In this document: piece by piece, positions 1-10,455 of the stretch
How positions within the stretch are numbered: the stretch's first letter is position 1
How the letters are laid out: every line of letters begins with the position of its first letter
Notes under the pieces: generated by a model
Databases searched by the model: none
What the model was told of the DNA's origin: nothing
What the model saw: only the letters and a program-made list of their open reading frames with translations
Translations under genes and position numbers: made by a program
DNA from: Citrobacter amalonaticus
GTDB lineage: Bacteria; Pseudomonadota; Gammaproteobacteria; Enterobacterales; Enterobacteriaceae
Direction of reading: 5' to 3'
Length of the DNA stretch: 64,000 bases
Assembly (NCBI RefSeq): GCF_002918555.1
Contig: NZ_PQMB01000001.1
Location: forward strand, 992,087 to 1,056,086

Positions 1-581
1 GGTGCAGTCGTTAAGGGCGTTGTGGTTTGCGCAGTATCCGCAGGCGCTGATGTAGTACTCTGGCCTGCCGGTTCACTGGTATCCAGCGGTACGCTTTGTG
101 AATTATCGCCGTTAGCATTCAGTTCCGCAGAAGATTGATCGGCCATTGTGGTGATCTCTTCCTGCTGTGCCTTATGGTTTTGCCACCACCATGCACCAGT
201 CAGGCCAACGACCACAAACAGCACCAGCCAGGTTAAGGTCATTAACCAGCCGTCGGGTTTCTTACGGCGTTTGCCTAAAGAAAAACTCTGCATCGGCGCC
301 ACGTTGGCAGGGCGTATCGGAGCCTGTTTTTCCAGCCCGGGCAGCAGTTCTTCTTCTGGAATATGCACCAGGCGCGCATAAGAGCGGATGTAGCCGCGCA
401 GGAATGTTGAAGCAAGGTCCGCAGGCGCCTTATCTTCTTCAATATCACGTACTGTGGAAACCTTCAGGCAAAGTCGCTCAGCGACAGCCTGCTGGCTGAG
501 TCCAAGTTGTTCACGGGCATTACGCAGACGAACGCCGGTGGTTTGTGCTTCATTTTGGTCGTGAGTGGCTTCAGTATTCAT
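1..581 (-). CDS. rodZ: RodZ, cytoskeletal membrane protein (N-terminal part, runs off window)
   Basis: RodZ links the MreB cytoskeleton to the cell wall elongation machinery and helps keep the rod shape. Only the first 193 or so residues are present; the gene continues past base 1. Translation from the ATG at 581 begins [12 protein letters not shown], the family start. A helix-turn-helix domain of the Cro/Xre type covers roughly residues 18-85 ([20 protein letters not shown]), followed by a basic juxtamembrane stretch (GKRRKKPDG), one membrane helix at about 112-132 ([18 protein letters not shown]) and the start of a Thr/Ser/Pro-rich periplasmic linker. Downstream of the window edge ispG and hisS would be expected from enterobacterial synteny; this cannot be seen here. 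Confidence 0.95.
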   Translation of the reverse strand, partial: MNTEATHDQNEAQTTGVRLRNAREQLGLSQQAVAERLCLKVSTVRDIEEDKAPADLASTFLRGYIRSYARLVHIPEEELLPGLEKQAPIRPANVAPMQSFSLGKRRKKPDGWLMTLTWLVLFVVVGLTGAWWWQNHKAQQEEITTMADQSSAELNANGDNSQSVPLDTSEPAGQSTTSAPADTAQTTTPLTTA

Positions 582-679
582 TCGCTACAGCTGCTGCTAC
601 GTAAATTGGGTTCAGGCGCCGGTGAGCCATAATGCCCACCCACACCGCGAAACATCTGGTCAGTTAACCTTAGTTGCCC

Positions 680-709
680 AGTATAAGCCTGTCAGGTTTC
701 TCATGACAA
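680..709 (-). promoter_or_regulatory. Sigma-70-type promoter for rodZ
   Basis: On the minus strand TTGTCA (704-709) and TATACT (680-685) are separated by 18 bases, a near-consensus sigma-70 promoter about 95 bases upstream of the rodZ ATG. The rest of the 582-871 spacer between rodZ and rlmN shows no gene or repeat that I recognise. Confidence 0.6.
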
Positions 710-871
710 AACAGCTTAAACCCCAAGGCTATAAACTATTGTTGCACCGCTACATACTGCCCTAAAGTCGGCGAAAACGCACCGTTATTATTGACCAGAC
801 AAGTGCAACTTAAGACCTCATTCAAATAACCTTGCGCCACGGTACAATAAATAACGGTGGCGCGGTCAACA

Positions 872-2038
872 TCAAACCGTTTTGATGTCGATAGACTCAC
901 CCTGCATACGCTTGCGCAAAGTGCGTTTGGTACGGTCAATAACATCCCCAGCAAGCTGACCACAGGCGGCGTCAATGTCATCACCACGGGTTTTACGCAC
1001 AATGGTGGTGAAGCCATAATTCATCAGCACTTTAGAAAAGCGATCGATGCGACTGTTAGAGCTACGCCCGTACGGTGCGCCAGGGAACGGGTTCCACGGA
1101 ATCAGATTTATCTTACACGGCGTGTCTTTCAACAACTCCGCAAGCTGATGCGCATGTTCAGTACCGTCATTCACGTGATCGAGCATGACATACTCAATGG
1201 TCACCCGGCCCTGGTTGGCATTGGATTTCTCCAGATAGCGACGAACCGCCCCGAGGAACGTTTCGATATTGTACTTCTTGTTGATGGGTACAATTTCGTC
1301 ACGAATTTCGTCATTCGGCGCATGCAGAGAGATTGCCAACGCAACGTCGATCATGTCGCCAAGTTTGTCCAGCGCCGGGACAACGCCGGATGTTGACAGC
1401 GTCACGCGACGTTTAGAAAGACCAAAACCGAAGTCGTCAAGCATGATCTCCATCGCCGGAACGACGTTGGTCAGGTTAAGCAATGGCTCACCCATCCCCA
1501 TCATGACCACGTTGGTGATCGGACGCTGACCGGTTACTTTCGCAGCGCCAACAATCTTCGCCGCACGCCACACCTGGCCGATAATTTCAGAGACACGCAG
1601 ATTACGGTTAAAGCCCTGCTGCGCCGTAGAGCAGAATTTACACTCCAGCGCGCAGCCTACCTGTGAAGAGACGCACAGCGTGGCGCGATCGTCTTCCGGG
1701 ATGTACACCGTTTCAACGCGCTGATCGCCAACGGCAATCGCCCATTTAATCGTGCCATCTGAGGAGCGCTGCTCTTCAACCACTTCCGGCGCACGGATTT
1801 CCGCCACCTCTTTCAGCTTGCCACGCAACACCTTGTTGATATCGGTCATATCATCAAAGTTATCGCTGCAATAATGGTACATCCACTTCATCACCTGGTC
1901 GGCGCGGAAGGGTTTTTCGCCTAATTCTTTAAAAAACTCGCGCATCTGCTGACGATTCAGATCCAGCAGATTAATTTTTCCATCTTTGCCAGGAATTACC
2001 GGGGTGATGCTTTCAGGCGTGACAATTTGTTCAGACAT
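872..2038 (-). CDS. rlmN: Dual-specificity 23S rRNA (A2503)/tRNA (A37) C2-methyltransferase RlmN
   Basis: RlmN is a cytoplasmic radical-SAM enzyme that methylates C2 of A2503 in 23S rRNA and of A37 in a set of tRNAs, affecting ribosome proofreading. The 388-residue product carries the radical-SAM cysteine motif CALECKFC, with C129, C133 and C136 as Fe-S ligands, and C122 in LCVSSQVGC and a cysteine near the C-terminus ([12 protein letters not shown]) corresponding to the two catalytic cysteines of the family. It is four residues longer than my memory of the K-12 protein because of a small insertion near residue 13. The ATG at 2038 gives the family N-terminus MSEQ. The gene follows ndk on the same strand, after a 320-base spacer holding an ERIC repeat. 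Confidence 0.97.
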   Translation of the reverse strand: MSEQIVTPESITPVIPGKDGKINLLDLNRQQMREFFKELGEKPFRADQVMKWMYHYCSDNFDDMTDINKVLRGKLKEVAEIRAPEVVEEQRSSDGTIKWAIAVGDQRVETVYIPEDDRATLCVSSQVGCALECKFCSTAQQGFNRNLRVSEIIGQVWRAAKIVGAAKVTGQRPITNVVMMGMGEPLLNLTNVVPAMEIMLDDFGFGLSKRRVTLSTSGVVPALDKLGDMIDVALAISLHAPNDEIRDEIVPINKKYNIETFLGAVRRYLEKSNANQGRVTIEYVMLDHVNDGTEHAHQLAELLKDTPCKINLIPWNPFPGAPYGRSSNSRIDRFSKVLMNYGFTTIVRKTRGDDIDAACGQLAGDVIDRTKRTLRKRMQGESIDIKTV

Positions 2039-2204
2039 AATCTATTCCGGCCTCGTTATTACACGTTATGGCCCCTGGAGGGTTGAAAAAGAAGCGCCCC
2101 GGTGAGCGGTGCTCGTCCAGGGGCGCTGCATTGTACAAATTCTGGCGCAAGGATGCCACGTCTGCACGAGACATTAGCAAAAATAATATTTGAATCGATA
2201 ATTA

Positions 2205-2356
2205 ATCTCCAAAGGATTTCGCGTTGCAAAAAGGCGGCAAGTTCGTGACAAATTCGTCGGGAACGAATCTGAACAGTCGAAGGCTGACCTTCGGCGAGAG
2301 ACATGAATGAGCCAGGTAACTCGCAGCCAACGTATTTGCAGCGTGAAAGACGAAGG
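2205..2356. repeat. ERIC element carrying a truncated hairpin-rich insert
   Basis: The left part (2211-2240, with GCAAAAAGGCGGCAAG) and right part (2322-2355, CGCAGCCAACGTATTTGCAG) match the two arms of the enterobacterial repetitive intergenic consensus. Between them lies about 65 bases unlike standard ERIC, containing the hairpins ATTCGT-cggga-ACGAAT (2252-2268) and CGAAGGC...CCTTCG (2278-2293). The same insert, longer, occurs in the ERIC at 63.7 kb. The element ends a few bases short of the ndk stop codon and fills most of the rlmN-ndk spacer. Confidence 0.7.
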
Positions 2357-2359
2357 AGA

Positions 2360-2791
2360 TTAACGGGTGCGCGGGCACACCTCGCCTTCACCGAAGAAAT
2401 AAGCGATTTCACGTTTGGCAGACTCCAGAGAATCTGAACCGTGAGTACCGTTTTCAGTGAAGCTGTCAGCATAGTCTGCACGCAGGGTGCCGGCCAGGGC
2501 GTTAGCTGGGTTGGTTGCCCCCAGCAGGTCGCGATGGCGCTGAACCGCATTTTCGCTTTCCAGAACGGAAACCACGATCGGACCAGAGGTCATGAACTCT
2601 ACCAGGCCATCAAAGAACGGCTTACCGTCGTGCTCAGCGTAAAAACCGCGCGCCTGCTCAACGGTCAGGTGCAGCATTTTAGTACCAACAATTTTGAACC
2701 CTGCTGCTTCAAAGCGCGCAAAGATACTCCCAATAACGTTTTTTGCCACCGCATTTGGTTTGATGATGGAAAAAGTACGTTCAATAGCCAT
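2360..2791 (-). CDS. ndk: Nucleoside diphosphate kinase Ndk
   Basis: Ndk transfers the gamma phosphate of ATP to NDPs and dNDPs through a phosphohistidine, balancing nucleotide pools in the cytoplasm. The 143-residue product has the usual family length and the active-site motif NGTHGSDS with the catalytic H117; the N-terminal FSIIKPNAV is also typical. An in-frame ATG lies 14 codons upstream, but the ATG at 2791 gives the family start [10 protein letters not shown] and is preceded by an AGAGGTAAT-type ribosome site. It stands alone between rlmN and pbpC, with a promoter visible at 2909-2937. Confidence 0.97.
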   Translation of the reverse strand: MAIERTFSIIKPNAVAKNVIGSIFARFEAAGFKIVGTKMLHLTVEQARGFYAEHDGKPFFDGLVEFMTSGPIVVSVLESENAVQRHRDLLGATNPANALAGTLRADYADSFTENGTHGSDSLESAKREIAYFFGEGEVCPRTR

Positions 2792-2825
2792 GATTACCTC
2801 TGAAAGATGTTCTGTTGTTGTTTTC

Positions 2826-2890
2826 CCCTTCATACTTCAAGCCGCAGGTGTTTTGGTCTTCCTGCAATTTGAATGATTCAGGGGATATGT
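2826..2890. repeat. Internally deleted ERIC remnant
   Basis: The stretch joins one ERIC end (TTCATACTTCAAGCCGCAGG) directly to the other (CTTCCTGCAATTTGAATGA), with about 60 bases of the usual centre missing. It lies in the 5' leader of ndk, between the promoter and the start codon. Confidence 0.6.
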
Positions 2891-2908
2891 CTGGACGACC
2901 TGGCGCGG

Positions 2909-2937
2909 ATTATAAAGAGCATCCGCGCTGTTGACTA
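2909..2937 (-). promoter_or_regulatory. Promoter of ndk
   Basis: On the minus strand a perfect TATAAT (2909-2914) lies 17 bases downstream of TAGTCA (2932-2937). The weak -35 and perfect -10 suggest a sigma-70 promoter about 118 bases upstream of the ndk ATG. Confidence 0.55.
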
Positions 2938-3000
2938 TTGATGAAGGTAACATTTTTTTAAAATAAGATGAGCATTGGCAACAAATTATCTCAGTATGGT

Positions 3001-5313
3001 CTACTGCAGAGTCAATCTCACCGTAGCCACCTGCCCGACATCGTCCATAACCAGCAGCTGATAGTCCCCTTTTTCTGTAAGGCGTAACGTGATACTCCGC
3101 CCACGCTCATCCAGCGGTTCGCCGTTGAGAAACCACCAGCGCGCTCCCGCGCCACCACTGCTCAGAATGGATAAACTCGCCTGCGAAGCGCCGGGTAAAC
3201 GTTTCACAATCGCTCCATCACGCACGCCTGTCAGCTGTAGCGGTAAGGGAGATTCCTGCCTCAGCGGCGGACAGGAGGCGGACGCTGCGGGCAAACGCGC
3301 GGCGCGACGTTCAGAAGCGGGCAGCCAGGGTTCCAGCGGCAGCGGCCAGACAATCAGCGTCTGTTCAAGAGCCTGCGGACAATCCGCGGCCACGCGTTTT
3401 CCAGACGTATCCAGCCAGACGGGAAAACGGATCCCGCTGACCCCCTCCTGCTCCGGTAACAGTAATGTTGGCGGCTGGCTGCCATCCAGCAACCAGGTCG
3501 TCAGACGGCGACGGCAGTTGCTGTCTCCGGCGGGCAACGACTGTCCGCCCGGCCAACAGATAACACCACGGCTCACCGACTCAGGACGTGGATCTTCAGG
3601 CTGCTGCGTTGCCCGCGCCTGGAGCAGATTATTGACCTGGTTCAGGAGCGGTATTGCGCTGGCAAAACCAAATTGCCCGACAACGGGCGTTCCATCGGGC
3701 CTTCCGGTCCAGATACCAATCACATAGCGGGCATTAATCCCCATCGCCCACGCATCGCGATAACCGTAGCTGGTCCCTGTTTTCCACGCCAACGGCACAA
3801 TGCGCGGCAGGGTATTATCCGGCAGAGGTTGCGCCTCGTCGGCCATAATTCGCCGGATGATCCACGCCGCACCGGTCGACATCAGCGGGCGTTCAAGCAG
3901 AGGGTCACCCGGCTGCAAACGCAATTTGCCTGCTTTACCATGACGGGCAAACGCACTGTACGCCGCCGTCATATCAGCAAGCCGCGCTCCCGCCCCTCCC
4001 AGAATCAACGACAGGTTCGGCGCCGCCCCGGCAGGCAGATACAAGGGCAATCCAACGTGACGTAATTTTGCGGCAAAACGTTTAGGGCCATACGCCTCAA
4101 GCACCTGTACCGCAGGCAAATTCAGCGAGCGAACCAGCGCCTCACTCATGCTGACTGGCCCATGAAAACCACTGTCGAAATTGCCCGGACGATAATCCCC
4201 GGTACGACGCGGCACATCCTGTAATAGCGAAGCGGGATGAATCAATCCCTCGTCCAGCGCCAACCCGTAGGCGAACGGTTTGAGCACCGATCCCGGCGAT
4301 CGCACCGCCTCGACCATATCTACGTGGCCGAAACGCGTATCGTCATTCATATCGACCGATCCCACCCAGCCGCGCACGCTCATATCGGTATGATCGACAA
4401 CGATCATTGCCAGCGAACTGCGTGCCGGGAGCCGCGCTTTCCAGTTTTGCGCCAGCTCCTCCAGCTGTCGTTGCAGGCCCACATCCAGCGTCGTCACAAT
4501 CTTGTTACTTTTACTTTTGCCAAGCATCATCCGTGAGAACAGCGGCGCAAGTTGCGGCATCTGGCGGGGGGCCAGCCAGACAGGTTCTTCGCGGGACTCC
4601 TCTACCTGCTTATGGGGCCAGACTCCCTGTGTCGCCATCCGTTCCAGTACTTTGTCACGGGCGGCCTGCGCTCGCTCCGGCCAGCGATCGGGGCGCAGGC
4701 GGCTCGGTGCCTGCGGCAGTACCGCCAGCAAAGCCGCTTCAGAATAACTGAGCTGCGCCGGTGGTTTTCCCAGATAAGCCCAGCTTGCCGCGCCCACCCC
4801 CTGCAACGTTCCGCCGAACGGCGCACGATTAAGGTAAAGCGTCAGAATATCGCGTTTGGAGAGATGCCATTCGAGCTGGAGCGCGCGCCAGAGTTGACGG
4901 AACTTGCCGCCAAACGTACGCGGATGCGGATCCAGAAGTCTTGCGACCTGCATGGTCAGCGTGCTGCCGCCAGAAATTACGCGTCCGGAAGAGACGTCCT
5001 GCCAGGCAGCGCGTAAAACAGAAAGTGGATTGATCCCCGGATGTTGCCAGAACCAGCGATCTTCGTAGTTGATCAGCGCGTCGAGATAGCGGGGCGAGAC
5101 ATCTTCAATCGTCACCGGATAGCGCCAGATGCCCTCCGTGTCAGCAAAGCGCCACAGCGGCGTCCCGTCGCGGGCCACCACCACGCGAGCCGGATTCACT
5201 TCCCTGAGCGGGAGCGGCCAGATTTTATCTGCCGCCCAGGCGGCAGCAATAATAAGGAGCGGTGCGGCTGCCAGCCAGAGCCAGCAGCCACGCTTACGGC
5301 GTAAACGGATCAT
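3001..5313 (-). CDS. pbpC: Penicillin-binding protein 1C (transglycosylase/transpeptidase-like)
   Basis: PbpC is a bifunctional class A penicillin-binding protein of the inner membrane, facing the periplasm; its role in wall synthesis is minor or specialised. The 770-residue product has one N-terminal membrane anchor (residues about 10-28), a GT51 glycosyltransferase domain with catalytic E84 in NYEDRWFWQHPG, a transpeptidase domain with S342 in SPGSVLKP, an SLN motif and the KTGT motif, and a C-terminal BiPBP_C domain ending VATVRLTLQ. It starts immediately after the stop of yfhM (0 bases between), so the two are co-transcribed, as in other enterobacteria, where an alpha-2-macroglobulin is paired with PBP1C. 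Confidence 0.97.
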   Translation of the reverse strand: MIRLRRKRGCWLWLAAAPLLIIAAAWAADKIWPLPLREVNPARVVVARDGTPLWRFADTEGIWRYPVTIEDVSPRYLDALINYEDRWFWQHPGINPLSVLRAAWQDVSSGRVISGGSTLTMQVARLLDPHPRTFGGKFRQLWRALQLEWHLSKRDILTLYLNRAPFGGTLQGVGAASWAYLGKPPAQLSYSEAALLAVLPQAPSRLRPDRWPERAQAARDKVLERMATQGVWPHKQVEESREEPVWLAPRQMPQLAPLFSRMMLGKSKSNKIVTTLDVGLQRQLEELAQNWKARLPARSSLAMIVVDHTDMSVRGWVGSVDMNDDTRFGHVDMVEAVRSPGSVLKPFAYGLALDEGLIHPASLLQDVPRRTGDYRPGNFDSGFHGPVSMSEALVRSLNLPAVQVLEAYGPKRFAAKLRHVGLPLYLPAGAAPNLSLILGGAGARLADMTAAYSAFARHGKAGKLRLQPGDPLLERPLMSTGAAWIIRRIMADEAQPLPDNTLPRIVPLAWKTGTSYGYRDAWAMGINARYVIGIWTGRPDGTPVVGQFGFASAIPLLNQVNNLLQARATQQPEDPRPESVSRGVICWPGGQSLPAGDSNCRRRLTTWLLDGSQPPTLLLPEQEGVSGIRFPVWLDTSGKRVAADCPQALEQTLIVWPLPLEPWLPASERRAARLPAASASCPPLRQESPLPLQLTGVRDGAIVKRLPGASQASLSILSSGGAGARWWFLNGEPLDERGRSITLRLTEKGDYQLLVMDDVGQVATVRLTLQ

Positions 5314-8300
5314 TTACGGTTTAACAATCAACAGATCCTCAGTTGAACCGGTTGCTCGCCATTGCGGAACATACATCGACTCCACCTGCGGCATCGGCAG
5401 CTGATATGTACCCGGCGTAACCGCTCGCGCCAGGTAGACAAGAGTAACCGGCTGACCGTCATTCACGGCTACCGCCGCCACGAAGCGATCGTCACGGAAC
5501 TCCATATGCTGAATATCAGCCTGCTGCATCTGACTCAACAGATTCTGCACTTCGCTGCCGCTGTCCTGCAAACTGGCGCTACCGTTCGCCAGGTTCTGGT
5601 TTTCCAGCTCCAGCCCCGCAGGCAGCAGGTCCACCACCAGCGCATCCGGCACATTTTGACTGGCTTTCACCTCCAGCCAGACCAGCACCAGCTCGCCACT
5701 GCGCAGTGAGTCCAGCGATTTGCTGCGCCCATCGGTTCCCAGGATCTGGCGCTCAATTTTCAGCACATTGCTCGCAGGTGCAGGGACTGAGTGCGGATAA
5801 CCACTCACATCCAGGCGCAGCCACAGCGGCTGACCGCCATTATTGGTGACCTGCAGCGCAGCCAGTTCGTCGGCATCCAGGTTACGGGTTTGCGCTTTAT
5901 CCCCCGACAGCGGCTGCGCTGAGAGCGAGGTTTGCACCTGCCAGTTACCCGGCAGATCCTCCAGGGAACGGGCGGCGAGGAACAGCGCGTTGCTCTCCTG
6001 GGTTGACAGCCAGCGCTGGCCAAAAGCCTGCTCAGAGAGCGTATTTAACAGGGCGTTTTGCGCGTCTGGCTGCTGCTTGTTCTCTTCCAGCAACGATAAC
6101 ATCAGCGCGTTATCGCGAAGCGCGCTACCGTAATCCGCCATCCATTGACGTTCATCATTACGCGGCGTCTTGAGCGCCAGCGCTATGGCCTGCTCACTGC
6201 GATTCGCATCGCCCATATTTTTCAGCGCAATCCCCAGTTGCAGCAGCGGTAAGCCTGAAGTGGCCTGCCCGCGACGCTCCCAGATTTCACGCAGTACGCC
6301 AAGCGGCGCTTTCTGCTGACGCGCCAGCACCAGAGCGGCATACGCCTGAACGGCAAACTTGCTCGCCTGTGTATCATCGCTGTAGCGAATCGACATCATG
6401 CCCGGATCCTGCAGATAGCGCAGCAGACGTTCGTTACCCTGGTTAATCGCCTCTGTCGGGACGCTATAGCCTTGCTCGCCAGCGCGAACGAGGAAGTCCA
6501 TCACATAAGCAGTAAGCCAGTACTCTTCCGGACCATTTTTATCCCACAGCGCAAAACCACCGTTATCACGCTGCATTTGCAACAGCCGTGAAATGCCCGT
6601 ATCCACCGCGGCGCGACGTTTGTCATCCGTATCACCCGCAATACCCAGCGCTTTTAGCTGCGCGGCATTCGTATAAAGTGACGGGAACAGGCCGCTGGTG
6701 GTTTGTTCCAGGCATCCATATGGGTACGCCTTCAGCTCTCTGATATAACGCGCGAGGTTCAACGGCGGCTTGCCGCTGAACAGCAGCTGCCCCTGCACCG
6801 TCACCGGCGAGAAGTTTGTCAGCTCATCAGCGGGCATGTTCCACGTTTCGCCCGGCTGGAGCATCACGCCGTTATTGACCGTCTGCGCCGGGAACGCCGG
6901 ACGTACGCCTATCTTCCACTGCTTATGCTGTGCACCGATGGTTTCTCCCGGCAGTTCCAGCCCCGTCAGCGTGGCCTGAAGTTCACCATCGCCAAAGCCC
7001 TCTTTCGCCCGAACGGGGATGAACAGCGTGGTACGCACGCCCGGCGCGAGATTTACCGGAGCAGGCTGTTCGCTAATCAGTTCCAGTAATCCACTGGCCG
7101 CCAGCGCAACATTGATGGTCTGCGGACGATCGGTCAGGTTGGTCACGTCCAGCACCAGACGCGAGGTATCACCGCCGGCCATAAAGCGCGGCATATTCAG
7201 TTCAGCAATCACCGGGGCAGCCACGACCACTTTGCTCTCGCTGTTACCGAAATCATCCGCTGTCCACGCCTGCGCCATTACCCGCAGTTCACCGTTGAAA
7301 TCGCCAATCGGCAGGGTTACCGTCCCTTCGCCTTGTTCGTTCAGCGTGACCGGCTGTGCCTGCTGCGCCACGATATTGACGTGATTCACCGGTGGTTTAC
7401 CGCCACGCTTCAGCTCGTCCCCATCGCCACCAAAGCGCAGCGCGGCCAGACGTCCCTGGCCTTCAATGACCTGACCGTAGATATCATAAATATCCGCGCC
7501 ATAGCGTTTTTGCCCGAAGAACGCCTGCCACGGGTCTGGTGTAACGTAATCGGTGATATTCAGTACGCCGCTGTCTACCGCCGACACCAGCACGTTAACC
7601 TGTTTTGGCAGCTCGCCGTTTTTACTGGTGGCCTTAATCCTGACGGTCAGCGGTTGGTTCGGACGCATTTTGGCTGGCGTTTCCAGCGCCAGATCCAGAC
7701 GACGATCTTCATCCCCCAGCGGCAGATGCAGCAGGCCGACGGCCCGCTTTGGCGTAGCCGAACGGGCTTTGTCGCCAGGACGCACCACCAGTGCGCTCAG
7801 ATACAGGTCATGACGGTTCCAGTTTTTGTCGACCGGAACAGAAAGATCCAGACCGTTGGCCGGGACATCAATTTCCTGCCACCACAGCGGACCTTCGCTG
7901 GACTCCACCATCGCATAGCCTTTACCGGCCGCCGGTGCTGCGATATGCAGTTTTATGGTATCGCCAGGGCGGTAGGCCGGTTTGTCCAGCTTCAGCGTAA
8001 CGCGATCCGGACGTGCCGCCCCGCTGCCGTCGCTGTTATCCTGCCAGCTGTAACCCGCCCAGAAGCGGACGCTGCTGACGGCATCGTTCGGCGCTTTCAC
8101 CTCCAGACGATAAGCGCCCCACTCTACCGGGAAGGTCACTTTACCGGTTTCATCCGCTTTCAGATCCAGCGTCTGCTCACCTTCCACCAGATCCTTTTGA
8201 TCGAAACGGGACGCCCAGCCTTCGCTCTCCGACCAGTTCCAGTAGTAGTCACGGCGCTCACGAATCAAACGCACCTGCAGACCGGAAACAGCGTGTTTAG

Positions 8301-10248
8301 CGCCCTGCGCATCCGCATATACAATGTCGAAAGAGGCGTTGCTGCCTTCATCGACGCCAGGCTGATTAACCGTCGTGTCCGTGCGATAGTCATACACCGT
8401 CTTCGAAGCAAACTGTGGACGAATACCCGGCAGAGTCTCCGCAGGCCAGATGGCCTGTTCCGCACGACGGGTTACCGGACGACCGCCAGACTCCAGCAGG
8501 CTGGCCTGTAAAACCACCTGTAACGGCGAGTGGGTATCACGCCACTGGCTTTCAGTGCTGACCTCGCCGCGTCCCCGATCGTTCAGCGTCAGCTGCACTT
8601 CATCCAGACTACGTGAGAGATTCTCTTCGGCAATGTTACCAAACTGGAAACCCGGCAATGCGGATACTGCTTCACGCAGAGGGCGCAGGAACAGCTGGCC
8701 CTGCAGCGCATTGCCATTGGCGGGCGCGCCATAGAGGTAGTAGCCGACTATCGAAAATTTCACCTCATCAGAGGGGGCAAGCGGCGTCTTCTGCCCGCTG
8801 AGATTGAGCGCCATCCGCTCAGGCATAAAATCTTCGACATGGAAGTCCCACATCCGCGATGGGTTGTCGCCGGTGTTGGCACGAATATGCCACATCCCCG
8901 TTGGCGCCCCGCTGTCCAGCGGATAGGTGAAACGATACAGGCCGTTCTCTGGCTGGCTGACCACCGTACGTAATACCTGACCGTCCGGCTTCACGACCTC
9001 CAGCTTGACGGGCTGATCGGGCAGCGTTTTGCCGTCGCTGTCGCGCAACACTCCGTTGAGGATCACCGTTTCCCCGGGGCGATAGAGATCGCGCGGACCA
9101 AACATAAAGAACTGCTTGCTGTAACCGGGTTCGCCCGCGATATCAAATTCGGCTAAGTCCAGCGCCGGTAATTTCAGATCCAGCAGCGTGGTCTGTCCGT
9201 CTTTACGCGCCAGCAATAGCGCCGCGTTTTTATCATTTTCCAGCTGCACGTGCCCCTGAGCGTCACTGGTAGCCTGCGCCAGCGTCTGCCCTTTTTCATT
9301 CAGCAGGACAACATCAATGCCCTGCTGCGCAGCGCCGTTTTCCAGGCTCTGGGTAAAGACATCAAGGCGATTCTGGTAACGGTGGGCCGAGACGCCAATA
9401 TCGCTCAATGTAAACAGCGTGGCAGCATTGCTGTATTCGTACTGCCCGGCTTTGGTCATAACCGCCACATATACCCCTGCCTGCTGCAACGGCTTGATCT
9501 CGCCAATCGGCAACAGAAGCTTCTCGCGGGTATTACGTGCAGGATTCAGATCGAAACGCCCGGTGTACACCAGATCGGCCATTTTCAGCAGCGTTTCCGA
9601 CTCCCAGTTTGAGAGTGAATTGCGGTATTCCCACTGACTGACAAATGCTGCCAGCGACTCAGGCTTCACGCGGAAGAAGTTAACATCTACGTTATTAACG
9701 TTCAGCGCCATTACCGGCAGGCCTTCCACCACTTTTCCCGGCAGCAGCGAGCCGCGACTGGCGAAGCCTACGCCTGGCTGCACGTCGCGGGTGGTAATGG
9801 TTTTTTCATAATTGATGCCAAACGTCGCGCTATTCAGCGCTTTCAAATCACGCTCTACGGTAACCACCAGGTCGCGATTGGGCTCCAGATGGCGTAAACG
9901 CAGCTCTTTCAGACTGGGGGAAAGCTCCCAGGCCCCATCGACTTTGCCGCTTTTCTTATCCACCAGATGAACGGTATGGGCAAAATCCTGTTCAGGATCC
10001 AACGGGACAGAGAAGGTCAGCACCAGGGTTGCCGCACCGTCCAGTTGTACCTCAGAGGCATCCAGCAAGGTAAGCGCTTTGCCCGTGCTTTGCTGCGCCA
10101 GCGTCCGGAGTTGTGCAGGATCTTTGTTGGCAGGCGCGGTCTGCGGCGCTTGCGTATCGTCTTGCGCGACCGTCGGTGTGTTATCGTTATTGTCGCACCC
10201 TGTCAGCGCCAGCATAAGTATGCAGGCGGCTACGCGTATGTGTTTCAT
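5314..10248 (-). CDS. yfhM: Alpha-2-macroglobulin-like lipoprotein (ECAM) YfhM
   Basis: YfhM is a bacterial alpha-2-macroglobulin, thought to trap foreign proteases that enter the periplasm while PbpC repairs the wall. The 1644-residue product starts with a lipoprotein signal (LMLALTGC, lipidated C18) followed by DNNDN, which is compatible with inner-membrane retention. It has the macroglobulin domains, then the thioester motif GCLEQ with C1179, then an alpha/alpha toroid (RLLQMQRDNGGFALW) and a receptor-binding-like C-terminal domain. It is about nine residues shorter than the K-12 protein, the difference lying in the linker after the lipobox. It is first in the yfhM-pbpC operon and is divergent from sseA across a 207-base spacer. 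Confidence 0.97.
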   Translation of the reverse strand: MKHIRVAACILMLALTGCDNNDNTPTVAQDDTQAPQTAPANKDPAQLRTLAQQSTGKALTLLDASEVQLDGAATLVLTFSVPLDPEQDFAHTVHLVDKKSGKVDGAWELSPSLKELRLRHLEPNRDLVVTVERDLKALNSATFGINYEKTITTRDVQPGVGFASRGSLLPGKVVEGLPVMALNVNNVDVNFFRVKPESLAAFVSQWEYRNSLSNWESETLLKMADLVYTGRFDLNPARNTREKLLLPIGEIKPLQQAGVYVAVMTKAGQYEYSNAATLFTLSDIGVSAHRYQNRLDVFTQSLENGAAQQGIDVVLLNEKGQTLAQATSDAQGHVQLENDKNAALLLARKDGQTTLLDLKLPALDLAEFDIAGEPGYSKQFFMFGPRDLYRPGETVILNGVLRDSDGKTLPDQPVKLEVVKPDGQVLRTVVSQPENGLYRFTYPLDSGAPTGMWHIRANTGDNPSRMWDFHVEDFMPERMALNLSGQKTPLAPSDEVKFSIVGYYLYGAPANGNALQGQLFLRPLREAVSALPGFQFGNIAEENLSRSLDEVQLTLNDRGRGEVSTESQWRDTHSPLQVVLQASLLESGGRPVTRRAEQAIWPAETLPGIRPQFASKTVYDYRTDTTVNQPGVDEGSNASFDIVYADAQGAKHAVSGLQVRLIRERRDYYWNWSESEGWASRFDQKDLVEGEQTLDLKADETGKVTFPVEWGAYRLEVKAPNDAVSSVRFWAGYSWQDNSDGSGAARPDRVTLKLDKPAYRPGDTIKLHIAAPAAGKGYAMVESSEGPLWWQEIDVPANGLDLSVPVDKNWNRHDLYLSALVVRPGDKARSATPKRAVGLLHLPLGDEDRRLDLALETPAKMRPNQPLTVRIKATSKNGELPKQVNVLVSAVDSGVLNITDYVTPDPWQAFFGQKRYGADIYDIYGQVIEGQGRLAALRFGGDGDELKRGGKPPVNHVNIVAQQAQPVTLNEQGEGTVTLPIGDFNGELRVMAQAWTADDFGNSESKVVVAAPVIAELNMPRFMAGGDTSRLVLDVTNLTDRPQTINVALAASGLLELISEQPAPVNLAPGVRTTLFIPVRAKEGFGDGELQATLTGLELPGETIGAQHKQWKIGVRPAFPAQTVNNGVMLQPGETWNMPADELTNFSPVTVQGQLLFSGKPPLNLARYIRELKAYPYGCLEQTTSGLFPSLYTNAAQLKALGIAGDTDDKRRAAVDTGISRLLQMQRDNGGFALWDKNGPEEYWLTAYVMDFLVRAGEQGYSVPTEAINQGNERLLRYLQDPGMMSIRYSDDTQASKFAVQAYAALVLARQQKAPLGVLREIWERRGQATSGLPLLQLGIALKNMGDANRSEQAIALALKTPRNDERQWMADYGSALRDNALMLSLLEENKQQPDAQNALLNTLSEQAFGQRWLSTQESNALFLAARSLEDLPGNWQVQTSLSAQPLSGDKAQTRNLDADELAALQVTNNGGQPLWLRLDVSGYPHSVPAPASNVLKIERQILGTDGRSKSLDSLRSGELVLVWLEVKASQNVPDALVVDLLPAGLELENQNLANGSASLQDSGSEVQNLLSQMQQADIQHMEFRDDRFVAAVAVNDGQPVTLVYLARAVTPGTYQLPMPQVESMYVPQWRATGSTEDLLIVKP

Positions 10249-10455
10249 TTTTCATCCCTGCCACAGTGGCTCGTTAGCAACGTAGAGTTACCATTATGCG
10301 TGAGTTTTTACGTTGTGTAAGTCTGTATCCTGTTTGCGTCGTCTCAATTTTCATGAGAAATGTGGTTTCGCCTGACAAATCAGCCTCTTTTACTTGTTCC
10401 TTTTCAGTAAACATCCGACAATTTGTCACTAATCTGGCAAAAAATGGAGACCCCC

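Noticed and set aside
7333-8511. A 392-codon plus-strand frame within yfhM
   Set aside because: Antisense of a clear coding gene; Arg/His/Gln-rich shadow composition.
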